NCBI GenBank assembly: GCA_037952775.1
Contig: JBANAY010000003.1
Location: forward strand, 26,040,001 to 26,104,000
Length of the DNA: 64,000 nucleotides
Source: Clonostachys chloroleuca
Lineage: Eukaryota > Ascomycota > Sordariomycetes > Hypocreales > Bionectriaceae
Direction of reading: 5' to 3'
Shown here: piece by piece, positions 1 through 11,421 of the stretch
Layout of the letters: every line of letters starts with the position of its first letter
Numbering within the stretch: the first letter of the stretch is position 1
The notes under the pieces: generated by a model
Databases searched by the model: none
Seen by the model: the letters and a program-made list of their open reading frames with translations, nothing else
What the model was told of the DNA's origin: nothing
Position numbers and translations under genes: made by a program

Positions 1-1782
1 TTCTGGCTGAGGATGTATTGGCTATTCATGCTATCAGCCACAAGTACCCTTATGATTGGCGGACAAAACAGCCCGTGGTCACACGAGCAACGAGCCAATG
101 GTTCGCAGATGTGGGCAGTATCAAAGACGATGCGTTAGAGGCCCTTAAATCGGTTCACTTCATCCCCCAAACCGGGCGTAATAGACTCGAGAACTTCGTT
201 AAGGGCCGTAGCGAGTGGTGCATATCACGCCAAAGAGCATGGGGTGTTCCCATACCTGCCCTGTACGATCCTGAGGGCAACTCTGTTATGACAGTCGAGT
301 CGATTGACCATATTCTTTCCACCATGCGACAGCGAGGGTCTCAGGCCTGGTTCTCAGATGCGCCAGATGACCCAGCATGGGTCGCGCCCTCATTACAAGG
401 CACCTTTCGTCGCGGGACTGATACGATGGACGTTTGGTTTGACAGTGGTAGTAGTTGGACCGAAACTCCTCAACAAGCTGACGTATATCTTGAGGGTAGC
501 GACCAACACCGAGGGTGGTTTCAGTCAAGTCTCCTAACCTACATCGCGACAAGAAACCCACAAACAACTCCAGGTCCGTCCTCGTCTGGTTTTTGGCAAG
601 ATGCTGCTGGGGGGGTAACAGAGCTCCCTTTAAAACTCTCATTACGCACGGTTTTACGCTTGACGATAAAGGTAAAAAGATGTCAAAATCCCTAGGTAAT
701 ACCATCTCCCCTGAGGAAGTCATGAATGGCAGTCTCCTACCTCCTATCAAGGGCAAAGGCAAGTCTGGGCCACGGCCGGATGCCCTGGGCCCCGACGCTC
801 TTCGTGTGCTTGCGGCCACCAGTGATTATACAACAGACATGGCTATTGGCTCATCTGTGCTCAAGCCTGTCCACACAACCCTTCTCAAGTACCGCAGTGT
901 TCTCAAGATGCTCACTGGATCACTGCACGAATCAACTCGTCAAGCACCACTATCCAAGCTCGATAACATTGCTTTCATGCAGCTGACTGATACAATGTCC
1001 CGCGTTTTATCTGCGTTTGACCAGTACGAGTTTCACCGTGGAACTCAGATCATCAATCATTGGATTTCCACCGAGCTGTCTGCCTTCTATCTTGAGTCTC
1101 TAAAGGACAGACTGTATTGTGGTGACGGCGGCGGCATTATTGAGCCGATTTTTATTGGCTTGCTTCGAATGCTTGCTCCTGTTACGCCGCTACTAGTGGA
1201 AGAATCCTGGGCTCATCGCCCCCAGTGGATGGCTGATGACAGGTAAGCATTGTTCATGCATTGGCCTAAGTCTAAAACCTGTGCTATTTTTACGATTCTA
1301 ACGCCTCGTTATTTAGCTCTTTGGAACACCCAGCCCGCCAAAATTTCAATAGCCCCCTGATTGATCCCTCCCGGGTCGAACTCGACGAGAATACCCTTCG
1401 CAGCGATTGGAGCATCATAGCACCGATCCGCGACTCCGTCAAGTATGCCCTTGAGCAGGCCAGAGAGTCCAAGAACATCGGAAGTTCTCTACAGTGCCAA
1501 GTCATAGTCCAAACGACGAACGAACAGGTCAGGTCGTGCTTGGAACGCTACTGCGACGAGCTAGACTCCATCTTCAACGTCTCATCAGTTGAGATCAAGG
1601 CACCTCTTCCTCAAGATCCAGTATGGATATATCAACATGCCTTTGCACAAGACGACTGGAGCGGGTGTGTACATGTCGTACCTCCTACAGAAAGCAAATG
1701 CTCAAGGTGCTGGAGATATCTTGCTGAAGAGGAGGATGGTCTGTGTAAGAGATGCGACGATGTCGTTACTAGACTCCCATGA
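1..1782 (+). CDS. ISM1: Mitochondrial isoleucyl-tRNA synthetase, 3' part (5' end outside window)
   Basis: Class I aminoacyl-tRNA synthetase that charges tRNA-Ile, here the organellar (bacterial-like) type. Visible in order: the catalytic core segment with GSDQHRGWFQSSLLT, the KMSKS loop (GKKMSKSLGN, near 678-707), the anticodon-binding helical region, and a C-terminal zinc ribbon of two CxxC pairs (KCSRCWRY and LCKRC) typical of bacterial and mitochondrial IleRS. The HIGH motif lies upstream of the window. A clear intron is 1243-1316 (GTAAGC, branch TTCTAAC, TTTAG), so the exons are <1-1242 and 1317-1782. The frame changes between about 574 and 623. Either one G is missing from the seven-G run at 609-615, which restores a continuous reading into APFKTLITHG, or there is a short 50-nt intron 574-623 that lacks a good branch site and uses a GAG acceptor. 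I favour the missing base. Confidence 0.9.
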
Positions 1783-2320
1783 TGACTTTGTATATATACC
1801 TATGTACTATAACAGAAGCTCAGCCTCAATGTAGAATATCCCTCAATCTTGTATTATCTAGATTATCATGACAATAAACACAACAACGAGATCATGTACC
1901 TACCTCCGAACTAGTGCTTGCGAAATTGGGATGCGACGTGGAATGACTCAGCCACAGCCGGGGCGCCACACCTGGCGCACTTACGTAGGCGGGAGCACAT
2001 GTCAGTCAGTGCTTCGGCAGTCAGTTATGACATCCATTGGTCATCCACCCACCACCACCTCCTGGTCCTGCATTACCTGTTTGCCTCCATCGATTGCGCA
2101 GTCTGGATGGACTGTGTGCCAATCGGCCGCATCCTTCCACACCTTTGCGGTTAATCGCTCTCGTTAGTTTCTTCAACTTGGCCATCTTCACTTGCTTCTC
2201 TCCTTAATTAGATCCCGATTCAACCTATACCGCGTGCTTGAATCAGGCCAGACAATGAAAATGCAGCGCAGCAGGCAGCTTTGCACAAAAGAAAGCTACT
2301 AGCCGACCACGTAATTAGAC
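1783..2320. other. Intergenic, 3' flank of the synthetase and 5' flank of the next gene
   Basis: About 540 bases. Short open frames at 1868-2167 have no family resemblance and no splice context. I see nothing else specific here. Confidence 0.5.
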
Positions 2321-5300
2321 ATGGCCGATGACAGCCAGGACGAAGGGCTTCGAGTCCTGGCTGGCAGCCAATACCACTCATCGACCCAGAACGTGCCACA
2401 GAGGACAGGCGAATCCAACGCGACCCGAGCAACCAGAACTGCGACGTCGCCTGCAGGTCAGGATCAACAAGCTTCAGGCGCCGACCATACCCCGTTCGAC
2501 CGGACTTCAGCAGTCCCAGATGCAAAACAATTGGGGGATGAGTCGGCACGAGACACACAGGGTCGAAGGAGGGCCAAGCCTCGCTCAGGCGGCGGCTTCC
2601 TCCTTCAGAATGCCGCTCTCGGAGAGAAGGAACCGAGCTCGCGGCGCCGGTCGAGACTCATCCAGCAGAAAGGAAAGGCGGTTTCTCGGACCCCTGAACG
2701 TCAAAAACCGAGCAATCCTCCTCTTCTCAGTGCCAGGAGTAGTGGCGAGTCGCCTCGTGGACAGGAACGGCTTTCAGCTTCACTGGATGACATGGACGGA
2801 TACCCACGAGTGGATGTCGATGGTGACCACAAAAGATATTCCTCCGAGCAGTACCAGTCAGGCCCTGATGTCGATGCGACCCAAATAGTGAACATGGCAC
2901 TCAACTTGAGCGAGTCGCGGCGAGTGGCGTCCCGGAAAAGCGCACCACGAACCAGTCCCCCTCGTCTAAACCCCTTACCGGAATCCAGTTCCAAGACCAA
3001 CCTACGACAGCACTTTCAACAGCAACGAAAGGTCACACGAGCTGGATCACCTAAATCGCCACAAGCGCACTCGACCAGGATCCCCTCCAGCCACAAGTTT
3101 GGGTTTGAAGATGGACAGGAAGGCAATTTTCGGTTCCATTTCTCTGCATCTACAATCGCAAGAGCCCGGAAGGCCAAGGAACATCTTGAGCTCATGGCAG
3201 AGTACAGGCGGTTGCTGGAGCATCTGCCTCCCCTGACGAATGGCCGGCCTTACAATAATGCAACTCCTCCTGAGTCCCCTTTCTTGAACCCGATATCCCC
3301 AAGGCTGGGAAGTGATGGCTTAATGTCGGCATATAGCCGGCCATACAATCCCTTACAGTATGTGAGGAATCGAAAGGTTAGGGCTCGCGAGAGGAAAGTT
3401 ATCGACGGAGAGCAGCAGGGCTTTACCGACGTCGATCGAGTGAGGAAATGGGTGGATAAGATATCCGAACAGCAGTCTTTGGCGTGTTCAAGGAACAGCG
3501 GCTCTGACTCTCCTACTATCCCTCCTTTCAATGAGCCGGATGAGAACGACGACTCAAACGCCGGTGAGGCCGTCACGAAAACTGTATCTCGTGTGCGACG
3601 GCCTAGGGTTGACTGGTTCTTCGATCCCTGCGACATCATTGCCGATGCATACTGGTTGGAGCAAGATCACCACAAGCATCTAATTGAAGATCGGCTTTGG
3701 CGAAAAATTCTCCCAGCTCCTGGAGAGCTTAGCCGCCCGTCTACGAACCAGCCTATGGACTTCCTATCTACTACAACCACACCTTTGGACTCGGACCAAG
3801 CAGATAGAACCGCCATTGCAGATTTCCAAGATTTCCACCTACCTTCCAAAGGACTCACCATATCGCAAGGCGGCAGCAAAGATCGCGCGAAAGCTAAAGT
3901 TAACGAAATTCGCGGTTTTCATCATAGACGCGCACAATCGCATGCTCACCATGACTTCCTTCGAAAACGGCACTCTTACTCATCCTCCGAGTCCTCCTCG
4001 GTGTACTCGGCCTTTTCTGACAACGAGAGTGACAAAAGGCTAGAAAGGAGGAGAAAGAGAGGTTTACCCCGGAGAGAGACTCTCACAACAGATCCCAGCG
4101 ACCTACTGCAGAAACAAATGACAGAAATGGTAGCTCAAGAAACCGGGGTGCTGCCGCAACTTTCAGAGAACGATCTCATAACTCAAATTCGCAACAGCCA
4201 TGCTGCATCTGACCAGAAACAACTGAGCAAACCAGTGAGCAGATCTCACAGTCGGGGCCCTTCCGTTGCAGATTTTAGTGATAGCGAGCCCAAGGATAAG
4301 TCCCCTTGGGGTACAGCGACAAGGCAACAACCTGGTCGACCTAGTCTAGAGGTCCCAGGACGCAACAGATCAAGCTCAACTGCTGTCAATATCAGTTCTA
4401 TTCCGAACTCGCCACAGTTATCTCCAACTCGGGAGTATGGCGAGAGTCCCTTCACCTGGGACGTGGAAATTTCAAGACCCTCAAGTCGCTCTCAATCTCC
4501 ATCGAGGAATCCTCTTTCAAAGGTCAAGCGAAAAATCTTTGACAAGAGCCGGGGTCATCTTGAGTCTCAGTCCGAAGCAGAAGAGGAAGGTGAGCCGCAT
4601 GTCATAGTGTATCCAGATGGTCTTCTATCACCAACGAGAACCATCGGCGGCAAATCAAATGAGGATGCATGGAGAGCTCATAAAAGGTCGACAAGTGTAC
4701 GCTCACGCGCAGAGGAAGGCTTTGGCCTGCGAAGCATTCTAGCCGCACCTCGAATCGACACTGTGATACGCGGAAGTGTCTCGAAAATTGGGGACCTCAT
4801 CTGGAGAAAGGACGAGGGCAGCGATTCATCATCTGATAGCTCCGATGAGTCTGACAGTGACGTTGCAAAAGACGCCACGAGGCCAATCATGTCCCGAGGA
4901 CGGTCAGCACAGAGTTCGGACGAGGTACCACCGAACGTCAAGAACTTTTACGACGAAATGCCTCTCTTCCAGCATGTCTCAGAAATAAACGCACAAGCCG
5001 AGAATCGAAACGATAGGCAATCTATGTTTGACAAGGCCAAATCCACAGATTCCAGCACATCGCGATGGAATCTGTTGAAACCTCCACGGATCGACATTCA
5101 AAGCGCTTCTCCTGGCTCCCCTTCTCCTATTCAGGAAGCAAGCCACTCGGAGGAATCGGATTACTCCGCCTCAAAAAGTCCTATCGAAGGTGAACAAAGG
5201 GACCGAGACCATCTCAATGCTGACTCAAGCCCTGATGTCACTGGCAGAGCAACCGCCCGGCATTGGTCCATTACAGACAACAGCCTAACTCCGGAAAGTG

Positions 5301-5968
5301 CTCAACTCTCAAGACGAGAAGTCGCTCGCATGAGAGCGCTGATACTCAGTGCCGGCATCAAAGCCATGGAAATCACGCGTCGTGCAGGTGAGATACATAG
5401 ACCTCTAGCCAACGGCGGCGTCGACATGGTCAAGACCGACCCAATCAGCAACGTCGGGGAAGTCAATTGGTCGGATATCGCACGGCTCGCCCCGAACTCA
5501 AAAGAGTTGCAGCAGCAGGAGGTTGTTGGCTGTGAGGTGTACCCTCTTGCGTCTCGTGCCCTGGGAATGGCGATGCAGGTGTCTGGGCAACGATGGCAAT
5601 CATCGGCCGACAGATTCACCAACAAGACTGTTCCAAATCTACAGAAACAACTGTGGCAAATACGGTCTCGCCTGACAGATGATCTGTCACAACTCACCCG
5701 CCAGATAGCCGACGAGGCAGATGAGACAACTCAGAATCTTGCCTTGGATCAGCCTCTCAAAGTCAAACACGTTGTTGATGTGATGGACAAGTTGCTTCGA
5801 AAACGCCGCAGGCGATTCCGATGGGTTCGACGTGGCCTTTGGCTGGCAGTCGAGTGGGTTCTTGTCGGCTTCATGTGGTATGTTTGGTTCGTGGTCACTG
5901 TTTTGAGAGTCTTTTTCGGCATTGGGCGAGGTGTTGGGCGTGGCATTAGATGGCTCCTTTGCCTATAA
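2321..5968 (+). CDS. Large disordered, probably tail-anchored membrane protein of unknown function
   Basis: A single uninterrupted frame of 1215 residues starting at the first ATG (MADDSQDEGL). I do not recognise the family. Most of the chain is low-complexity, rich in Ser, Arg, Pro and acidic residues (for example SSSESSSVYS and SDSSSDSSDESDSD), so it is likely disordered and heavily phosphorylated. Two stretches look ordered: residues about 270-470, with an aromatic segment PRVDWFFDPCDIIADAYW, and the last 170 residues, which are helical. The C-terminus has a strongly basic patch (RKRRRRFR) followed by a hydrophobic segment of about 35 residues and then GRGVGRGIRWLLCL. This fits a tail anchor with a cytosolic or nuclear N-terminal body. 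It converges on SAC1. A nuclear-envelope or ER role would fit the layout but is only inference. Confidence 0.8.
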   Translation: MADDSQDEGLRVLAGSQYHSSTQNVPQRTGESNATRATRTATSPAGQDQQASGADHTPFDRTSAVPDAKQLGDESARDTQGRRRAKPRSGGGFLLQNAALGEKEPSSRRRSRLIQQKGKAVSRTPERQKPSNPPLLSARSSGESPRGQERLSASLDDMDGYPRVDVDGDHKRYSSEQYQSGPDVDATQIVNMALNLSESRRVASRKSAPRTSPPRLNPLPESSSKTNLRQHFQQQRKVTRAGSPKSPQAHSTRIPSSHKFGFEDGQEGNFRFHFSASTIARARKAKEHLELMAEYRRLLEHLPPLTNGRPYNNATPPESPFLNPISPRLGSDGLMSAYSRPYNPLQYVRNRKVRARERKVIDGEQQGFTDVDRVRKWVDKISEQQSLACSRNSGSDSPTIPPFNEPDENDDSNAGEAVTKTVSRVRRPRVDWFFDPCDIIADAYWLEQDHHKHLIEDRLWRKILPAPGELSRPSTNQPMDFLSTTTTPLDSDQADRTAIADFQDFHLPSKGLTISQGGSKDRAKAKVNEIRGFHHRRAQSHAHHDFLRKRHSYSSSESSSVYSAFSDNESDKRLERRRKRGLPRRETLTTDPSDLLQKQMTEMVAQETGVLPQLSENDLITQIRNSHAASDQKQLSKPVSRSHSRGPSVADFSDSEPKDKSPWGTATRQQPGRPSLEVPGRNRSSSTAVNISSIPNSPQLSPTREYGESPFTWDVEISRPSSRSQSPSRNPLSKVKRKIFDKSRGHLESQSEAEEEGEPHVIVYPDGLLSPTRTIGGKSNEDAWRAHKRSTSVRSRAEEGFGLRSILAAPRIDTVIRGSVSKIGDLIWRKDEGSDSSSDSSDESDSDVAKDATRPIMSRGRSAQSSDEVPPNVKNFYDEMPLFQHVSEINAQAENRNDRQSMFDKAKSTDSSTSRWNLLKPPRIDIQSASPGSPSPIQEASHSEESDYSASKSPIEGEQRDRDHLNADSSPDVTGRATARHWSITDNSLTPESAQLSRREVARMRALILSAGIKAMEITRRAGEIHRPLANGGVDMVKTDPISNVGEVNWSDIARLAPNSKELQQQEVVGCEVYPLASRALGMAMQVSGQRWQSSADRFTNKTVPNLQKQLWQIRSRLTDDLSQLTRQIADEADETTQNLALDQPLKVKHVVDVMDKLLRKRRRRFRWVRRGLWLAVEWVLVGFMWYVWFVVTVLRVFFGIGRGVGRGIRWLLCL

Positions 5969-6523
5969 CACGTTTGCAGCGGGCACGAGTTGCATTCCTA
6001 CTCTTGTTCTATCCCTGGTCTTTCTGGCCTATTTGTTTCCCTACATCTTTCCTTTCTTCCCTTTTGCCCTTACAATTTTCATTTGCTTTTGCCTTATTCC
6101 CTTCATAAAAACATACATTATCGGAAGGCGGTCGATTTAGGCCATGTTCTACTCATTTTCATCTCATTACCATTTGCTACAGATACCCATTTCCAGAGAT
6201 ATAATAACTGCATAGCTTAGGAGCCTATTTCTACCTATCTGTTTCCCGGTTTGGAATGTTTTGGTTGCACATCTTTTTTGTCAAGGGGCAGAAAAACAAC
6301 ATCTGTTATCCCGATGGAAGCATAGTCTAACTAGCCAGAGAATATTATAAAGTTCGAACCATCCTCCCCCATAAATAGAATGCAGGGACCGACGGTTTCA
6401 TAAGATAGAGACTAACATAATTAAAAAACCGAATTGAATACAACATAAGAAACTACAAGGGTTTTGAAGTAGACGGCTACCAACAAAGCAACGGGCTCCA
6501 TCTAGTCCAGCGCTTTCTAGGCT
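5969..6523. other. Convergent intergenic region
   Basis: AT-rich 3' flanks of the tail-anchored protein gene (+) and SAC1 (-). Short open frames over 5922-6220 are T-rich read-through and look non-coding. Confidence 0.5.
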
Positions 6524-8810
6524 CTATTCAATTCTCTTCTTGCCCTCCTCTGCATTGAGGTAGCGGGCTGTGCTCAATCCTCTCTCGTGCTTGGCCACGA
6601 AGGGTCCAACCAGGGAGTCCTTTCTAGCCTTTGTGAAGCTCTCGCCATACGCTTCAACAGCGAATGGTCGTGGGTTAAGACGAGGCCAATTGACCTAGAA
6701 ATCACATTGTGTTAGTCAAATGTACGGTACGTATAGTATCGTGTACGGGACGAAGAAGAGGACTCACATAGAGCATGCCGTGGCCAACGATGAAGTGAAT
6801 ACAGTATCCAGCAACGCCGAGCCAGAAGAGCATGAAAAGCCGGATAGGGAGCGAGCTCGAGGTTGGATCCCTCTTGGTGAAGATGCTGATGAAAATAACG
6901 AAGGCGCTAAACGCAAGCAAGTAAGGGATTGACTGGATGAGGAGGGGACGCTTGTCCACAAAGATGAGGTTGTTGCCGATGTTGGCAGCTCCAGGCTCGT
7001 ATGCTCCGAGGAACAGATCAAAAGCATCCTGGCGAGGTCCGTCCATGAAGTTGTTGAGGAAGTATCGGGTGACACCGACTCGACCATCCTGAAGAGCACC
7101 CATCTTGGTCCGCTTTCCAGTTCTCGTGACATCAGTCTTCATTGCGCCAGTACCGGAGTAGGCTTTGGAGACGACATCAGCATTGTCCGCCCACAAGTTC
7201 CGGAAGAGGAACTCGAAAGCTGGATCCTCGTCGCGGAATGAAGAGCCGCGTTGGAGCAAGCCAAGATCCTGGAACACGCGATCAAGCATGTGGCGTGCAA
7301 ACATGCTCTGGACTACATTAGTACGATCGAGGCAGTCCATGCAGTTGGTACGCATGACGCTGGTCTGGAGACTTCGAGCATCAATCACTCTATCCTTGTT
7401 CGCGGGCGTGTCAATGCCACGGAAGTACCCCTGTGATTCGAGTACATTGGCTAGTCTTTCGACAAGTGCATACGCCTTGTGCATGTTCATGCCCTTTGTC
7501 TCGGTGTGGTAATCAAAGTAGACGTAGTGTACGCGGTCGAACTCCTGCTGAGCACTGCCAGGCTGAATGGTAGTGAACTTTTCATCGGTAAGCCTGTCAG
7601 CTTCCTGCTTCGCGGTTGGAGACGAGACCAGTGTCTGAACCATCTTCTCGTAAGATTCCTTGATCTTCTGCTCTCGGCCTTTATGGTTGACAAGGTTGAT
7701 GAGATAGTTGTCGCCATAGATGCGGATTTGCTCATCAAAGTGCCTCCTTGCGGCTGCGGCTGCTGACTCGGTACTTCGCACCTGAATCTTGGGGGTGTAG
7801 CGCAGAGTGTTGATTTCAGCCCAGTATGTCGGAACACTGCCTCGAGTCTGGACATAGGAGAAGAGCTGCACTTCCTTCTCGTTCGGTCCCCCAATTTTGC
7901 CGCTCTGCATGTCAGAACTGCCAGCATAGCCGCCTAATCCGCTGCTACGGTCATTGAGAATGACGATCTGCTCAGTCTCATTGTAGTTGGCGGCATGGCC
8001 CTTCTCGTCCAAACCTCGAGTGAAGTATCGCGTGCCACCTCGGAAGCGTGATCGCCGAGAAATGAGGGCCAGCGTCAATTGGGTGCTCTTGAACGTCGTC
8101 GGCTTGATTTCAAGCATGCCAAAGATGCACGGAAGTATGAAAGGGTCAACTCCGGAGCGAGGGCCTGGCTGACTCCTTGAGCCCCGGTTTCGGAAGTTGA
8201 TCAGATCGGTTTGGAGATATCGGTTGAAAAAGAAGCGATCGTCGGCTCTCATCCACAGGGGATTTGTGGTGTCGGACTGGGACTGACGCTGGACCGAGTT
8301 CGTCAAGTCGATGGAGTAGGAGAAGTACATGGGGCCTTGGGCGAGGAACGTCTTGAGAAGCTCGATGAATGTATCCTCATCGGGGTCGTGGACTTGCCGC
8401 TCTCTCATGGGCAATATCTCAGTCGAAGCGATCTTATAGATCATGTGGCCCTTGAGGCGGCCAACCGGGTTGGCTTTGTTGATGAGAATCACATATTTGT
8501 CTGCCCAAAGTCAGAATCCCTCTGAATGAACACTCGCAGTCGCATCCATCCAACGACTGTGAGCAACTGCTTGGCCAGACTAACCTAGTCTGAGCTGAAC
8601 GATACCCAGAATACCAGCGATGCTGGAGACTCGAGATGCCCGCTTGGAAGTAGCGGCAGAACCTTCGCTCAAACGCACATCACCGGTCGGGCGGTCGAGG
8701 ATCAAAGCAGGCGCATCGGGGGACGAGGGCGAGGTGAAGGTGTACGCGTCGGTGGTGACTCTGATGTTGGTATCCCGATAGGGAAGTTTCGCTGTCTGGA
8801 GATGGGCCAT
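6524..8810 (-). CDS. SAC1: Phosphoinositide phosphatase Sac1
   Basis: Integral ER/Golgi phosphatase that removes phosphate from PI4P (and PI3P, PI(3,5)P2). Exons on the minus strand: 8810-8585, 8500-6768, 6694-6524, giving 709 residues; both introns (8584-8501, 6767-6695) have good GT/AG ends and keep frame. The SAC domain fills residues about 60-540. The catalytic Cx5R motif is RTNCMDCLDRTN with Cys462 and Arg468. The conserved block HFDEQIRIYGDNYLINLVN precedes it. Two C-terminal hydrophobic helices (LLIQSIPYLLAFSAFVIF and LFMLFWLGVAGYCIHFIV) anchor it, followed by a cytosolic tail ending KKRIE. The tail exon is small and easily missed: reading through the last intron would give a false C-terminus. 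It is divergent from the Rab5 gene. Confidence 0.96.
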
Positions 8811-9638
8811 GGCAGCAGATGGATGTTTAGCGGACCCGTGGTGGGACTATCAGCGGTGCTGGGCGATCCAGTGAGGGGTGGTGAAGCAAATTGATGCTTC
8901 CCGCATGCAAGCCACTATCACGGGGGATAATGAGCTTGCGTGGATAGTTTAGGCGTCAACAATTCCAAACTTTGGTGTTGGAGAGAGGCCACATCATTAG
9001 CACCGACCTGCAAGCCAGCTCAGCTTCGGAGGACATAGTCTGGGGCCTATTTTTGGCGGGTTGGCATGTTCCTGGCCAACCCCCAATCACGTCACAGCGC
9101 CTGGATGAACCATAGGACCCGCCTGGAGCTTGTGAAAGCCACACGCCCCCAAGAGACTGTAACCACTGCAAAGAGAGTGCCTGCCTCACTGGTGGGCGTC
9201 CGGCTTATGTAACACGTGGGCGTACTGTGTACATGCAACCGGGCAAAAGCTACACCGGAATTGGGGTACAGCCACCGTGACGCCAGGTCTCAGAAGACCC
9301 CGTGCACCCATGAGATGTCCTGCTTGCCTGCTGACTGACCTTTTGGAGCGAACACTGACGTGGGTGCCTTCACCATTCATCTTTGTGTATGCCTATCCGC
9401 CTGCATCGTCACCAGCACCAGCGTGGATATCTCCTGGATCTGGTCTCTGTCTACACATCTTATCCATCGCACCGCCTCCATTCCGCATCACCGCCCACTG
9501 CCTTCGTCCCCCTTACACACGCCGCCTAATCTATCAGGCAAATAGGCCTCTCAACAACTGATTCCTTCGACAGCCACCCCCTCCATCACCACACCGGCTC
9601 CAGGATTCCCAACCCCAAAAACCATTCACACACGCATC
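8811..9638. promoter_or_regulatory. Divergent promoter region between SAC1 (-) and the Rab5 gene (+)
   Basis: About 830 bases between two start codons pointing away from each other. The Rab5 side is C-rich and CT-rich (9380-9630), as is common in fungal 5' leaders. Open frames at 8956-9561 are on both strands, overlap each other and look accidental. No specific site could be assigned. Confidence 0.5.
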
Positions 9639-10520
9639 ATGGCTTCTCGAGGACCCGCCGGCCCCCGCGGCTCTAATAACCGCTTTGCGCAATTCAAGCT
9701 GGTTCTTCTCGGTACGTCACCATTTTCAGCTCCCATAAGTTAAGCATCGCTAACAGATGTGCAGGAGAGTCGGCCGTAGGCAAGGTACATGGCACATTAC
9801 TCACGCATGCACTTGGAACGAAGTACTAACCCATCAATCCAGAGTTCGATTGTCCTGCGATTCGTAAAGGTGCGTCAGCCTGCCAAGCTTCATCTCACAC
9901 GACCTTTCGTCGCTAACTTGTTGCCCAGGATCAATTCGACTCTTTCCGCGAATCCACCATCGGTGCTGCGTTTCTTACACAAACCATCTCTCTGGACGAG
10001 AATACAACTGTCAAGTTTGAGATCTGGGATACGGCTGGCCAGGAGCGATACAAATCTCTCGCCCCCATGTACTATCGAAACGCCAACTGCGCTGTTGTTG
10101 TATACGATATTACGCAATCTGTATGTGGAATTTACCAACCTCACGCACTGCAATTTTACTGACAGCCCAAAGGCCTCTCTAGATAAGGCTAAGGCGTGGG
10201 TGAAGGAACTGCAGCGACAGGCTAACGAAAACATCATCATTGCTCTTGCCGGCAACAAACTCGATTTGGTCACCGAGCAACCCGATAAACGAGCGATCCC
10301 AACCGCTGATGCTGAAGCCTATGCACAGGAGGCTGGTCTATTGTTCTTCGAGACTTCCGCGAAAACAGCTGAGAATGTCCGTGAGCTCTTCACAGCTATT
10401 GCCAAAAAGCTGCCGCTAGACCAGGCAGGTCCTCGACACGCTCGACCAGGGCAGCGACCAGGTGTTACTCTGCAACCCGAAAGCGGAAACACCAACGCGG
10501 GCGGACAGTGCAGCTGTTAG
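9639..10520 (+). CDS. Rab5-family small GTPase (Vps21/Ypt5 type)
   Basis: Early-endosome Rab that recruits tethering factors and the Vps34 PI3-kinase. Exons: 9639-9711, 9765-9784, 9843-9869, 9929-10120, 10173-10520, giving 219 residues. Motifs: P-loop GESAVGKSS, switch I with [27 protein letters not shown], and a C-terminal CSC for double geranylgeranylation. The AAFLTQ stretch after switch I and [15 protein letters not shown] are typical of Rab5. Exons 2 and 3 are only 20 and 27 nt, and the P-loop is spread over three exons. Fungi often carry several Rab5 paralogues, so which of VPS21, YPT52 or YPT53 this equals is not settled. Confidence 0.95.
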
Positions 10521-11421
10521 AACTCCTCGCGCAAATAGCCGTCAGATGAGGTTTCCCGCGCCGTGGACGTGCTGTGTAGGAGCTGGGGTTGGCATATGGA
10601 CCCAATACCGACAATGTCTTCCAGCTTGGCTCATATTTTTTCTTCTTAGTCCTAGCACCTCGTATATTCCTTGGAGTCTGGGTTCGTGAATGGTTTTCAG
10701 TTGACAATGTCTCTTCGTTCTTCTTTTTTTAATATTAAGATCCGATTTTTGTTTCGGGGTCTTCGGGGTGCCGGCTGGATATCATTATTGTCTCTGGGTT
10801 GCCCAAATGCTTGCGAAGGATAGGGCTTAGGGAGAGGTTCAGCGGCCACGTTTCGAGAGGCACATGTAGCATTCAGATATAATCCGGCGCCTAATAGATT
10901 GCAGTGGTTTCAGAAACAGGGTTTTAGTTATCTGGGTGTAATCTTGGTGATGTGCTGCCTGGTGTGAGGAAATGCAGTAGTGTTCTGATATAGGTAGTCC
11001 TATATGATATGTGAGACCTCGACCTCGGGTCACATCCGACATCCAACAGACCAATTCAAAACAGCCACTCTTCTAAAATGGGAGAGTCTGCTATCGGTCA
11101 TACGGGAAATCTAGTGGATGGATCGATGGACCGAGTCGTGTGATAGAGTTTGCATTCAACTAATTTGTATCAGCTATAGGGTAGCACCAAACCCAATTGA
11201 AAGATTGAACTTGGTGAGGCGACTCGGAGGTTCAGAATGCCAGTTGCGTCACACCCACCCGGTTCCTACCGTCACTAACTAACCCGCTGCCGTGTCCGCC
11301 CAGCCGATCAGGTCCATTAGCCGAACTTTTTCCTGAGCGTTTTTGTCCAGCTTTCGATCTCCATACACGATCCATCGCCATTCCCTCTATCCCTGCGCCT
11401 GCGTTGGCCATACTCTCCCTA
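10521..11421. other. Intergenic between the Rab5 gene and MIC60
   Basis: Contains the Rab5 3' flank (T-rich near 10730) and the MIC60 promoter. Open frames on the minus strand (10465-11054, 11232-11732) have no family resemblance. Confidence 0.5.

Noticed and set aside
574..623. Short intron in the Ile-tRNA synthetase
   Set aside because: Possible, but it needs a GAG acceptor and has no good branch site; a missing G in the seven-G run explains the frame change better. Kept only as an alternative.
1868..2167. 99-codon frame after the synthetase gene
   Set aside because: Two overlapping frames of similar length, no conservation that I recognise, and the next gene has a clear start of its own.
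6340..6380. tRNA-like GGTTCGAAC on the minus strand
   Set aside because: No matching acceptor stem or anticodon arm could be drawn around it.
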